This document shows, in pieces, positions 43,570-50,796 of a DNA stretch of 64,000 bases (positions are counted from its first letter, which is position 1; every line of letters starts with the position of its first letter). The stretch covers positions 248,001-312,000 of the forward strand of contig JAXLUR010000004.1 of assembly GCA_046329435.1 (NCBI GenBank), given 5' to 3'. Under the pieces are notes generated by a model, which had not been told where the DNA came from, ran no database searches, and was given only the letters and a program-made list of their open reading frames with translations. The stretch is from M3007 sp046329435 (GTDB lineage: Bacteria > Bacteroidota > Bacteroidia > Chitinophagales > Saprospiraceae). The translations under genes were made by a program, and so were the position numbers.

Positions 43570-44670
43570 TCAGTTGTTTGATGAGTGGAGATCCGCCTGC
43601 GTCAGCAAAGGCAGCCGGACCACAAACTCGCGTTCTGTTTCGCCCGCCCACACCGGCCGGTCGGTCAGCAGTGCGTAACGGTTGATGATGTTTTGCAAAC
43701 CTACGCCCGTAGAGTCTTTCCTCTCGCCGCGAGGCCGAAACGGGTTGCGCACAACCAGTTGGTCGCCTTCCTGCGCGATACGGATCAGCAGGGGTTCGCG
43801 GCCCGACATGCGGTTGTGTTTTACGGCATTTTCCACCAATAGCTGGAGCGTGAGCGGCGGTATGCGGGCCGCAGTAACGGCAGCTTCCTGTAATTCGAGC
43901 CGTACTTCAAATTTATGCTCAAAACGAGTTTGCAGCAGGAAGGCATAGGCTTGCAAAAAATCCAGTTCGGCGCGCATGGGTACGACATCGTATTCCCGCT
44001 GCTCGAGAATGTATCGGTAAGCTTTGGACAGCCGGTCGATAAACTGCTCCGACAAAGCGGGGTCTTTGCGCACCAGCGACGACAAAATGCTGAGGCTGTT
44101 GAACAAAAAATGCGGGTTCACCTGGTTTTTCAATGCGTTGAACTGCGACAGCAGGTGCTCCTTTTCCAGTTGTTCCACCCTGATTTGCGTCGTCTCCATA
44201 TAGTCCATGATATGTCGGTTGGCGATCAGTACGTACACGCAAAGCGACAAGGTGGCAAACTGGCCGTAAATAGCCCGTCGGCTGTGCGCCAGGTCGGCAA
44301 TCGGGTATTGCATTTCCATTGCGCCGTAAAACAGCCACTCGGTGCCTTTCAGCATCAGAACGATCACGGCCATGCTCAATACAAAAAACAGCGCCCCGGC
44401 CAGCAAATTGGGCCACACGACGCCGGGCCGCAGAATATATTCGTCGAGGTACCTGCGCAGAAAGCGCTGCATACGTTCGGCCAGCGAGATCCATCCGAAA
44501 GTAACGGCGGTGCTGACCACAAACTGCACGGCAAAGTCCGGAAACAGGCGTTGCGTCAGGGCCGGCCAACTGCGGTCGTCGGTATTCACGTAGATGCCCA
44601 GCGGAAGGTAGATCAGCATCAATCCGGCAGCCATGAGCCATTTTCGGGTCGAGGGTATCTTTTTTTGCAT
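43570..44670 (-). CDS. LytS-type histidine kinase, 4-helix membrane sensor
   Basis: This 366-residue kinase has four N-terminal membrane helices with no large periplasmic domain, then the phospho-acceptor motif NPHFLFNSLSILSSLV, the N-box LLVENAVKHNRMS and the G-box DSTGVGLQNIINRYALL. All key residues are present. Its kinase half is clearly homologous to that of the TPR kinase 4 bases downstream, so the two arose by duplication. It follows the damaged third kinase by 10 bases, in one minus-strand operon that ends with the response regulator. Confidence 0.92.
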   Translation of the reverse strand: MQKKIPSTRKWLMAAGLMLIYLPLGIYVNTDDRSWPALTQRLFPDFAVQFVVSTAVTFGWISLAERMQRFLRRYLDEYILRPGVVWPNLLAGALFFVLSMAVIVLMLKGTEWLFYGAMEMQYPIADLAHSRRAIYGQFATLSLCVYVLIANRHIMDYMETTQIRVEQLEKEHLLSQFNALKNQVNPHFLFNSLSILSSLVRKDPALSEQFIDRLSKAYRYILEQREYDVVPMRAELDFLQAYAFLLQTRFEHKFEVRLELQEAAVTAARIPPLTLQLLVENAVKHNRMSGREPLLIRIAQEGDQLVVRNPFRPRGERKDSTGVGLQNIINRYALLTDRPVWAGETEREFVVRLPLLTQADLHSSNN

Positions 44671-44680
44671 AGCCGGCAGG

Positions 44681-45769
44681 TTAAGCGGGTAAAAGCGGCA
44701 GGTGCACCGTACAGGTTTTATCGGTGGTTGTTTCCCGGACGCGGCGTTCGCCGCCGGTCAGCAAGGCGTAGCCGTTTTCAAATTCGTACCAGTCGATGTC
44801 GCCGATGCTGAGGTCGGGTTCGAGGCGGGGCTGGTGATTGTTCTGTACCGTCAGTTCGCCATTTTCACTGCGAATACGAACGGCAAGAGGGGTCTGGGCC
44901 GACATACGGTTGTGGCGCAGCGCCCGGTCGAGCAGGATTTGCAGGCTCAGGGGCACTACCTGGGCGCCTTCGCTCACCGAGGCAGGCAGGTCTATATCGA
45001 GCCGGAATTTATCGCCGAAACGGGTGTTTAGCAAAAAAGCGTAGGCTTGCAGAAATTCCAGTTCAACTTTCAGCGGGATGGTTTTGCGGTCGCGGCTTTC
45101 GAGCATGTAGCGATAGGCTTTCGACAGCCGGTCGATGAACAGTTCCGAGCGTTCGCCGTCGATCTGCACCAGCGACGAAAGGGTGCTGAGGCTGTTGAAC
45201 AAAAAATGCGGATTGACGCGGTGTCGCAATTGCGCGTATTGCCCCTCAAGGAGTTCTTTCTGGGCGCGTTCGGCGCGCAAAGCCACTTCGCGGGCGCGCT
45301 GCTGAATGCGGCGGTTGGTGAGCAAATAGTACACAAACAGCGACATGATGACGTAATTCACGTACGTAAACCGCATCGCCATCCGGCTGTATTCTGTTTC
45401 AGACGTGATGGCCGGGTCGGCTTTCCCCAAAACCAACAGCTATATCCAGTAAACACCCTTGATCGAGAGAAAATTAATCGCCAGATTAGCCGCGGCAAAA
45501 ACCAGTATGGCCACCAAATTGGGCCAGAATTCGCCCCTCGAAATGATCTCTTCGCCAAACCAGCGCTCAAACCGCGCATGCTGCCACTCCGCCACATAGA
45601 GCCATGCGAAGATCACCAAAACGCCCGCCAGGTACTCCGATAACAAAATCGGAAACAACTCCCCGAATATCGCCGACCACACCCTGCTGTTTTCATCCAG
45701 GTTGACATACAGCAGCACCGGATAAAAAAAGGCGTTGAGACCGAATGCGAGAAGGAGTTTGTTGCGCAC
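44681..45769 (-). pseudogene. Third LytS-type kinase, degenerate and interrupted by an in-frame stop
   Basis: A GTG at 45769 opens four membrane helices like those of the neighbouring kinase. At 45440-45442 a TAG interrupts the frame just after GVYWI. The same frame continues to 44681 with RHRVNPHFLFNSLSTLSSLV, so the phospho-acceptor His is kept. The ATP-binding part is decayed: the N-box reads LLDRALRHNRMS, without the Mg-binding Asn, and the G-box is replaced by SIGDIDWYEFENG. The whole would be 362 codons, matching its 366-residue neighbour. It could at best be a pseudokinase, and its only start for the second part is a weak TTG. Confidence 0.82.
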
Positions 45770-46019
45770 GGGAAAAGTTTGTCAATTTCGATTGGCCGGG
45801 ATGTATTCCGAAAACAAATATGCAAAACCCGGGAGCAGCAGGGCAAAAAAACAGGTACGAATGCCCAAAGGAGGGGGATGAAAGACGAGAACGGGGCGAC
45901 CGTTTCTTTGCGGCCCCGCGGCTTGTGTCCTGCGACGCATTTGCCCGCGGCTTATTTGCCCACCGCTTCGGCATGGGCCCGCGCACATTATCTTCGCCGG
46001 CATTCAACCGTAAAATATC
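45770..46019. other. Divergent control region of the kinase operon and the GH53 gene
   Basis: These 250 bases hold the upstream regions of two divergent units. A near-match TATCTTCG lies at 45989-45996, 23 bases before the GH53 start. Nothing else stands out. Confidence 0.4.
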
Positions 46020-47441
46020 ATGACCAAAACAACATCCCGATACCTGCTCGCCGTTTTGACGGGCATCGTCTTTTCAGCCGATTTGTCCGCCCAGTCCTTC
46101 TCCTTCGGCGCCGACCTCTCCTACGTCAACGAAATGGAAGACTGTGGCGCCGTGTACCGGGAAAATGGCCAGCCCAAAGACCCGTACCAGATCTTCGCCG
46201 ACCACAACTGCAATCTCGTACGCCTTCGCCTTTGGCACACCCCGGCCTGGTACGACACCCTCAACAACAGCCAGCGCTACGCCGACCTGGCCGATGTGCG
46301 CCAAAGCATCCAGCGGGCCAAAGCCTCGGGCATGAAAGTGCTGCTCGATTTTCACCTGTCCGATACCTGGGCCGACCCCGCCCATCAGCGCGTGCCGGCC
46401 GCCTGGCTCGGCGTCGTCGGCAACCTGCCCCTGCTCAAAGACTCGCTTTACAATTATATCTCCTCCACCCTGCTGTCACTCGACGCCGAAGGACTGCTGC
46501 CCGACATGATCCAGATCGGCAACGAAACCAACAAGGGCATCCTGCTCTCCCCTGCCGACGACGCCGTCTGGACGCTCGACTGGAACCGCAACAGCCAACT
46601 CTTCAACCGGGCCATCCAGGCCGTGCGCGATGTGGAGAGCAGCACCGGAAAATCCATCGAAGTCGCCCTGCACATCGCCGGGCCCGCCGATGCAGGATGG
46701 CTCATGCAGGGCTTCTGGAGCCACGGCGTCACGGATTTCGACGTCATCGGACTGTCTTACTACTGGGCCTGGCACCAGCCGACCACTATTGCCGACGCAG
46801 GCAATGTGATCGCGCAATTGCGGCAAACCTATCCCGGCAAAAAAGTCATGGTTTTCGAAACCGGCTACATCTGGACGACAGCCAACAACGACAACGCCAA
46901 CAACATCCTCAACGTCGTCAATGCCGGGTACGCCCCCGCCAGCCCCGCCAACCAGCGCCAATGGCTCATCGACCTCAGCCAGGAAGTGATCGACAAAGGC
47001 GGCAGTGGCGTCATCTATTGGGAACCCGCGTGGGTCTCGACTTCCTGCTGGACGCCCTGGGGACAGGGTTCGCACGGGGAAAACGCCGCCTTTTTCGATT
47101 TTAACAACGACCTGCTGCCCGACGGCGGCCTGTTCTTCATGAGCCACACGTACAGCGGACTGTCGCCGGCTGCCGAGCCGGCTCGCCCCGCGCAGCGTTT
47201 CGAGGTCTGGCCCGACAGCGGGCGGCGCAGCCTTGGCCTGCGTTTCGAGGGTTTTTCGGGCGGCCTGGTGCAGGTTGATCTGCTGGGCGCCGACAGTCGG
47301 CCGATCCTCAGTCGCCAGGTAGCGTCTGCCGGTACCGTGTCGCTTGCGTTGCCCGAGCTGACCAGCGGGGTTTATTACGTGGTCGTCCGGGAAAAAGGTG
47401 TTTCCCTGGGGATGCGCGGCGTGTTTTTGGGCGGGCAATAA
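46020..47441 (+). CDS. GH53 arabinogalactan endo-beta-1,4-galactanase with a T9SS-like tail
   Basis: This 473-residue protein has a signal peptide (to LSAQ) and a TIM-barrel GH53 domain of about 345 residues. Family features are FSFGADLSYVNEMED, NLVRLRLWHTP, KVLLDFHLSDTWADP, the acid/base Glu in QIGNETNKGIL and the nucleophile Glu in VMVFETGYIW. After residue about 380 comes a beta-sandwich-like tail (RRSLGLRFEGFSGG, then SGVYYVVVREKG) resembling T9SS sorting domains. It should cut beta-1,4-galactan outside the cell. It is convergent with the SusC/D/E operon, a pairing known from Bacteroides galactan loci. Confidence 0.93.
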   Translation: MTKTTSRYLLAVLTGIVFSADLSAQSFSFGADLSYVNEMEDCGAVYRENGQPKDPYQIFADHNCNLVRLRLWHTPAWYDTLNNSQRYADLADVRQSIQRAKASGMKVLLDFHLSDTWADPAHQRVPAAWLGVVGNLPLLKDSLYNYISSTLLSLDAEGLLPDMIQIGNETNKGILLSPADDAVWTLDWNRNSQLFNRAIQAVRDVESSTGKSIEVALHIAGPADAGWLMQGFWSHGVTDFDVIGLSYYWAWHQPTTIADAGNVIAQLRQTYPGKKVMVFETGYIWTTANNDNANNILNVVNAGYAPASPANQRQWLIDLSQEVIDKGGSGVIYWEPAWVSTSCWTPWGQGSHGENAAFFDFNNDLLPDGGLFFMSHTYSGLSPAAEPARPAQRFEVWPDSGRRSLGLRFEGFSGGLVQVDLLGADSRPILSRQVASAGTVSLALPELTSGVYYVVVREKGVSLGMRGVFLGGQ

Positions 47442-47461
47442 GCCCTAAAATGCATTTTTGT

Positions 47462-47501
47462 AAAAAAAACAGGCGCCACCCCGCGTGGGGATGGCGCCTG
47501 A
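47462..47501. terminator. Terminator between GH53 and the SusE-like gene
   Basis: CAGGCGCCA and TGGCGCCTG form a nine-pair stem with an inner CCCC/GGGG. On the minus strand the stem is followed by a run of T, so it mainly ends the SusC/D/E transcript. Confidence 0.8.
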
Positions 47502-47530
47502 ATCAGGTATCAACGAATCCCGGAAAGGGA

Positions 47531-48562
47531 TCAGTTTTTCGTGATTTTGTACTTGTAAACGGCTGCGCCGAGCAGCAGTTCGATCGTGTAGTTGCCGGGA
47601 TCGGGCACAGCGATATTGGCGCCGCCGTATTCCAGCGACTTGTTGGCGCCGTCGTCGCCAAGGTTGATACCCCAGTCGTCGTTGGCGCGGAACTTGACTT
47701 CACCGGCCACGAGGTCGAGGGTGATCGTCCATTTGTTGGTAGCCGGGTCGTAGGTCATGTTCTGGTCCGAATCCCAGCCGTTGGGCGTGGCGGAGCCGAT
47801 CAGCCCCCAGTCCGTTTTGGTAAACGTGTGGGTGAGTGCGTTGAGGTCGGCATTCAGTTTGTACACGCCGGCAACAGGGGCTTTGATGTTGTCGCCATTG
47901 GGGTCGAGGGTGCCATCGGCGCCGGTGTCGCCCCAGTTGGTGGTCCAGCTCGGGCCTTTGGTGTACTTGAATTCCGTGTTATCGGCATTGAAGTAGATGT
48001 AGCCTTCGTACTTCTCGTCGCTGCGTACGGAGAAGATGATCGTGCTGTTGTTGTCCGGCGCCCAACCCTGGTAGCTACCCGGCACCTGGAGTTGCGGGTA
48101 AACGATCACGACCGTGTACGGCGTGATTTTCAGGGTGATCGGGGCGGAATACACGTCGGCGACTTCCGGGCTGATTCTGCACGCGATGCGGAATTGCATG
48201 TCGTGTTCTTCCTCGCCGGCAAGGCCGATGCCCAGCATCAGGTTGTTGATCTTCTCGTTGTTGACGGTCAGTTCGGTCTTGTTGACCGTACCGACGACCA
48301 GCGGGTCGGCGAAGTTATTGCCGGCCACGTCCATTTCCACCGTGTAGGTCACGGCAGCGTCATAGCCGTAATCAGCGGCCGACCACGTGAAAGCAGGGAA
48401 CGATTCGGCAGCCGTCGCTTCGGTAAGGACGATGCTCGTGCCATTCGTCGGGCTGGAGATTGCAGGGGCATTACCCAACGACAGCACCGGGCCCGTTTCC
48501 TTGTCGCTGCAAGCCGTCAGGAAAAGTGCCGCAGCGAGGCTTAGAAAAAGGTATTTTTTCAT
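47531..48562 (-). CDS. susE: SusE/SusF-type glycan-binding lipoprotein
   Basis: This 343-residue surface lipoprotein has the signal FLTACSDKE (Cys18), a SusE N-terminal Ig-like domain (SSPTNGTSIVLTEATA, about 30-140) and two glycan-binding modules: the first (about 150-240) with VPGSYQGWAPDN and a WGD turn, the second (about 250-343) with WGLIGSATPNGWDSDQNM. SusE and SusF hold starch or other glycans at the cell surface. The start lies 23 bases downstream of the SusD stop. The two modules are strikingly similar to those inserted in the SusD gene. Confidence 0.92.
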   Translation of the reverse strand: MKKYLFLSLAAALFLTACSDKETGPVLSLGNAPAISSPTNGTSIVLTEATAAESFPAFTWSAADYGYDAAVTYTVEMDVAGNNFADPLVVGTVNKTELTVNNEKINNLMLGIGLAGEEEHDMQFRIACRISPEVADVYSAPITLKITPYTVVIVYPQLQVPGSYQGWAPDNNSTIIFSVRSDEKYEGYIYFNADNTEFKYTKGPSWTTNWGDTGADGTLDPNGDNIKAPVAGVYKLNADLNALTHTFTKTDWGLIGSATPNGWDSDQNMTYDPATNKWTITLDLVAGEVKFRANDDWGINLGDDGANKSLEYGGANIAVPDPGNYTIELLLGAAVYKYKITKN

Positions 48563-48585
48563 CGTTGCGAGATGTTTTGTTTAAA

Positions 48586-50778
48586 TTAATAGTTCGGGTC
48601 GTTTTGATCGAGGTTCGGGTTGGCGCCGAGGTCTGACGACGGGATCGGGTAGAAATCGAAGTGCTGCGGGCGCGAAACGCCGCCGGGCACGCCACCCTTC
48701 CAGGGCCAGAGGTAGTCGGTGTTGCTGAATTTGCCGAAACGCACGAGGTCGGTACGACGGTGGCATTCCCAGTACAATTCGCGGGCGCGTTCGTCGAGGA
48801 TGAAATCCAGGGTCAGTTCGTTGGCTGCAATATCGCCTGCCGAGCCGCCGTAGGCACGTTCGCGGATCTGGTTGACCAGCGTGAGGGCCTGGCCCACATC
48901 GCCGGCGCCGCCGCGCAGTACGGCTTCTGCGTACATCAGGTAGGCATCTTCGATGCGGAACATCGGGAAGTCCGTGTCAACGAAAGTCGGGTCGGAGCCC
49001 GGCTGGCCGGTGGAGGTCACGTTTTTGAACTTCGTGATGGCATAGCCCGAGGTGAACTGCGAGATATCGGTGATATCGAGCGACTGGCCGTTGGTGTAGA
49101 ACATGGCACGGCTGTCGAACGCCGGGCGCGAGATGGAGTACGTGTAGTCGGGTTTGTCGAGATACAGATTGATCTTGTACAAGCCGTTGGACGGGATGGC
49201 GATGTTGGCGCCGTTTTGTTCGAGGATGGCGTTGGCGCCGTCGTCGCCGTAGTTGAGGCCCCAGTCGTCGTTGGCGCGGAACTTGACTTCCTGGCCGCCG
49301 ATGAGGTTGAGTGTGATCGTCCAGGCGCCTTCAGCGGCGTCGTAGCTCATGTTCTGGTCGGAGTTCCAGCCGTCGGGCGTAGCGGAGCCGATGAGGCCCC
49401 ATTCGGTTTTGAGCAGCGTGTACGTGTTGTCGTTGAGGTTCACATTGATTTTGTAGAACCCGCCCGAGGGGATCACGACGTTGGCGCCGTTCTGTTCGAG
49501 GGAGCCGTTGGCGCCGTCGTCGCCGAAGTTATTGTCCCAGTTGGGGCCGAGGGTAAATTTGAATTCCTTCTGATCATCCGGGAACCAGACATATCCTTCG
49601 TAGGTATTGTCGCTGTTTTTGGAGGTCAGTTGGGCCGCTTCGGCGGGGTTCCAGCCCTGATAGCCGCCCGGTACGTAAATTTTCGGGTAGCTGTCGGTAT
49701 TGCCGTCGCTCGGCGATACCACGACGGAGCCGCCGGTAGCCGGGAATTTGGCGACAAGAGCGCTGGTCGTGCGGGTACCGCCCCAGCCGCCGTCGATACC
49801 GAAATCGCCGGGGCTCATGCTGCCGCCTACTGCAGCGTGCACGACGAAGGTCATGCCGCCCCAGGTTTTGGAGTGAACGCCGTCGAAACGAACCGGGAAG
49901 ATGACGCCGGAAGCCTGATCGTTGTCGGCCATAAAGAGCTGGCCGTAGCTCGGGTTCAGGGTGTAGCCGGCGTTGATGACTTTCTGGCAATATTCGGCGC
50001 AGTCGGAGTAGTGGTCCTGACCGGTGTACACTTTGGCGTTGAGGTACAGTTTGGCGAGCAGCATCCAGTCGCAGGCCTGGTCGGCGCGGCCGTACTCGTT
50101 GGTGCGGGCCGGAGCGAGGTCGGGTTCGATGGCCTTGCATTCGCTCTCGATGTAGCGGAACAGCTCGTCCGTGGAAAATTGCGGCGGGAAGAAGTTGCCG
50201 ACTTTGTCGTTTTCCGTCACTTTCGGCGGTTTGCGGAACAGGTCAAGCGCATGCCAGTAGCTCAGGGCGCGGAGGAAGCGGGCTTCGGCACGGAAGCGGA
50301 TGACGTCGGATTTGAGGGCGCCGTCAACACCGCGTTCGTTGAGCTTTTCATCCGTGGTTTCGCGAAGGAACTCGTTGCACAGCGAGATCTGGTAGAAGAT
50401 CCGGTTGTACATGGCCGTTACGAATTCGTTGTTGGCATCCCAGTCTTGCTGGTGGAAATCCTGAATGGTGCCGTCGTTCCAGGCGATAACCGCCTCGTCG
50501 GTGGGCAATTCCTGGGCTTTCCAGTATTGGCGCAGGTAGGTAGAGAAACCTTCGTCGATGCCGGAAATATCGGCCTGACCGGCCGGGCCTTGCTGGCCGC
50601 TGAGCGCCAGACCGGCGTAAAGTTTGGCCAGTACCTGTTTGTACGCGGCAGGGTCGTCGTACACCGTGGCCGAAGTCGTCACATCTTTGTCCAGCGGCTT
50701 CGTATCCAGGTCTTTAAAACAGGATACTGCCAGAACTGCGACGGAAAGTATGAGCAGCGATAGTGCTTTAAATTTCAT
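48586..50778 (-). CDS. susD: SusD/RagB glycan-binding lipoprotein with two inserted SusE/F-type modules
   Basis: This 730-residue lipoprotein (Cys20 in AVSCFKDL) has SusD TPR-like helices in residues 35-345 (for example RFRAEARFLRALSYWHALDL) and the SusD C-terminal part from about 553 (ISQFTSGYAITKFKN, then FRIEDAYLMYAEAVLRGG, then ERARELYWECHRRTDLVRFG). Between them, about residues 363-551, lie two modules of SusE/SusF type: VPGGYQGWNPAEAAQL and WGLIGSATPDGWNSDQNM, in the same order as in the SusE protein. Usual SusD proteins have about 500-570 residues and lack this insert. SusD caps the SusC pore and hands over the glycan. SusC ends 18 bases upstream. Confidence 0.95.
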   Translation of the reverse strand: MKFKALSLLILSVAVLAVSCFKDLDTKPLDKDVTTSATVYDDPAAYKQVLAKLYAGLALSGQQGPAGQADISGIDEGFSTYLRQYWKAQELPTDEAVIAWNDGTIQDFHQQDWDANNEFVTAMYNRIFYQISLCNEFLRETTDEKLNERGVDGALKSDVIRFRAEARFLRALSYWHALDLFRKPPKVTENDKVGNFFPPQFSTDELFRYIESECKAIEPDLAPARTNEYGRADQACDWMLLAKLYLNAKVYTGQDHYSDCAEYCQKVINAGYTLNPSYGQLFMADNDQASGVIFPVRFDGVHSKTWGGMTFVVHAAVGGSMSPGDFGIDGGWGGTRTTSALVAKFPATGGSVVVSPSDGNTDSYPKIYVPGGYQGWNPAEAAQLTSKNSDNTYEGYVWFPDDQKEFKFTLGPNWDNNFGDDGANGSLEQNGANVVIPSGGFYKINVNLNDNTYTLLKTEWGLIGSATPDGWNSDQNMSYDAAEGAWTITLNLIGGQEVKFRANDDWGLNYGDDGANAILEQNGANIAIPSNGLYKINLYLDKPDYTYSISRPAFDSRAMFYTNGQSLDITDISQFTSGYAITKFKNVTSTGQPGSDPTFVDTDFPMFRIEDAYLMYAEAVLRGGAGDVGQALTLVNQIRERAYGGSAGDIAANELTLDFILDERARELYWECHRRTDLVRFGKFSNTDYLWPWKGGVPGGVSRPQHFDFYPIPSSDLGANPNLDQNDPNY
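49128..49692 (-). other. DNA coding for the SusE/F-type insert inside susD
   Basis: This roughly 565-base segment codes for residues 363-551 of the SusD protein. Its protein product matches the two C-terminal modules of the downstream susE gene in order and spacing, with shared stretches such as WGLIGSATP and EVKFRANDDWG. The frame is kept at both borders. Confidence 0.85.
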
Positions 50779-50796
50779 TGTTACAATTTTTTTTGG

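Noticed and set aside
41204..45442. Stop-codon reassignment or selenocysteine/pyrrolysine use
   Set aside because: TAA and TAG end most other genes of the window normally, and the interrupted genes are TAA or TAG without any insertion-element signal.
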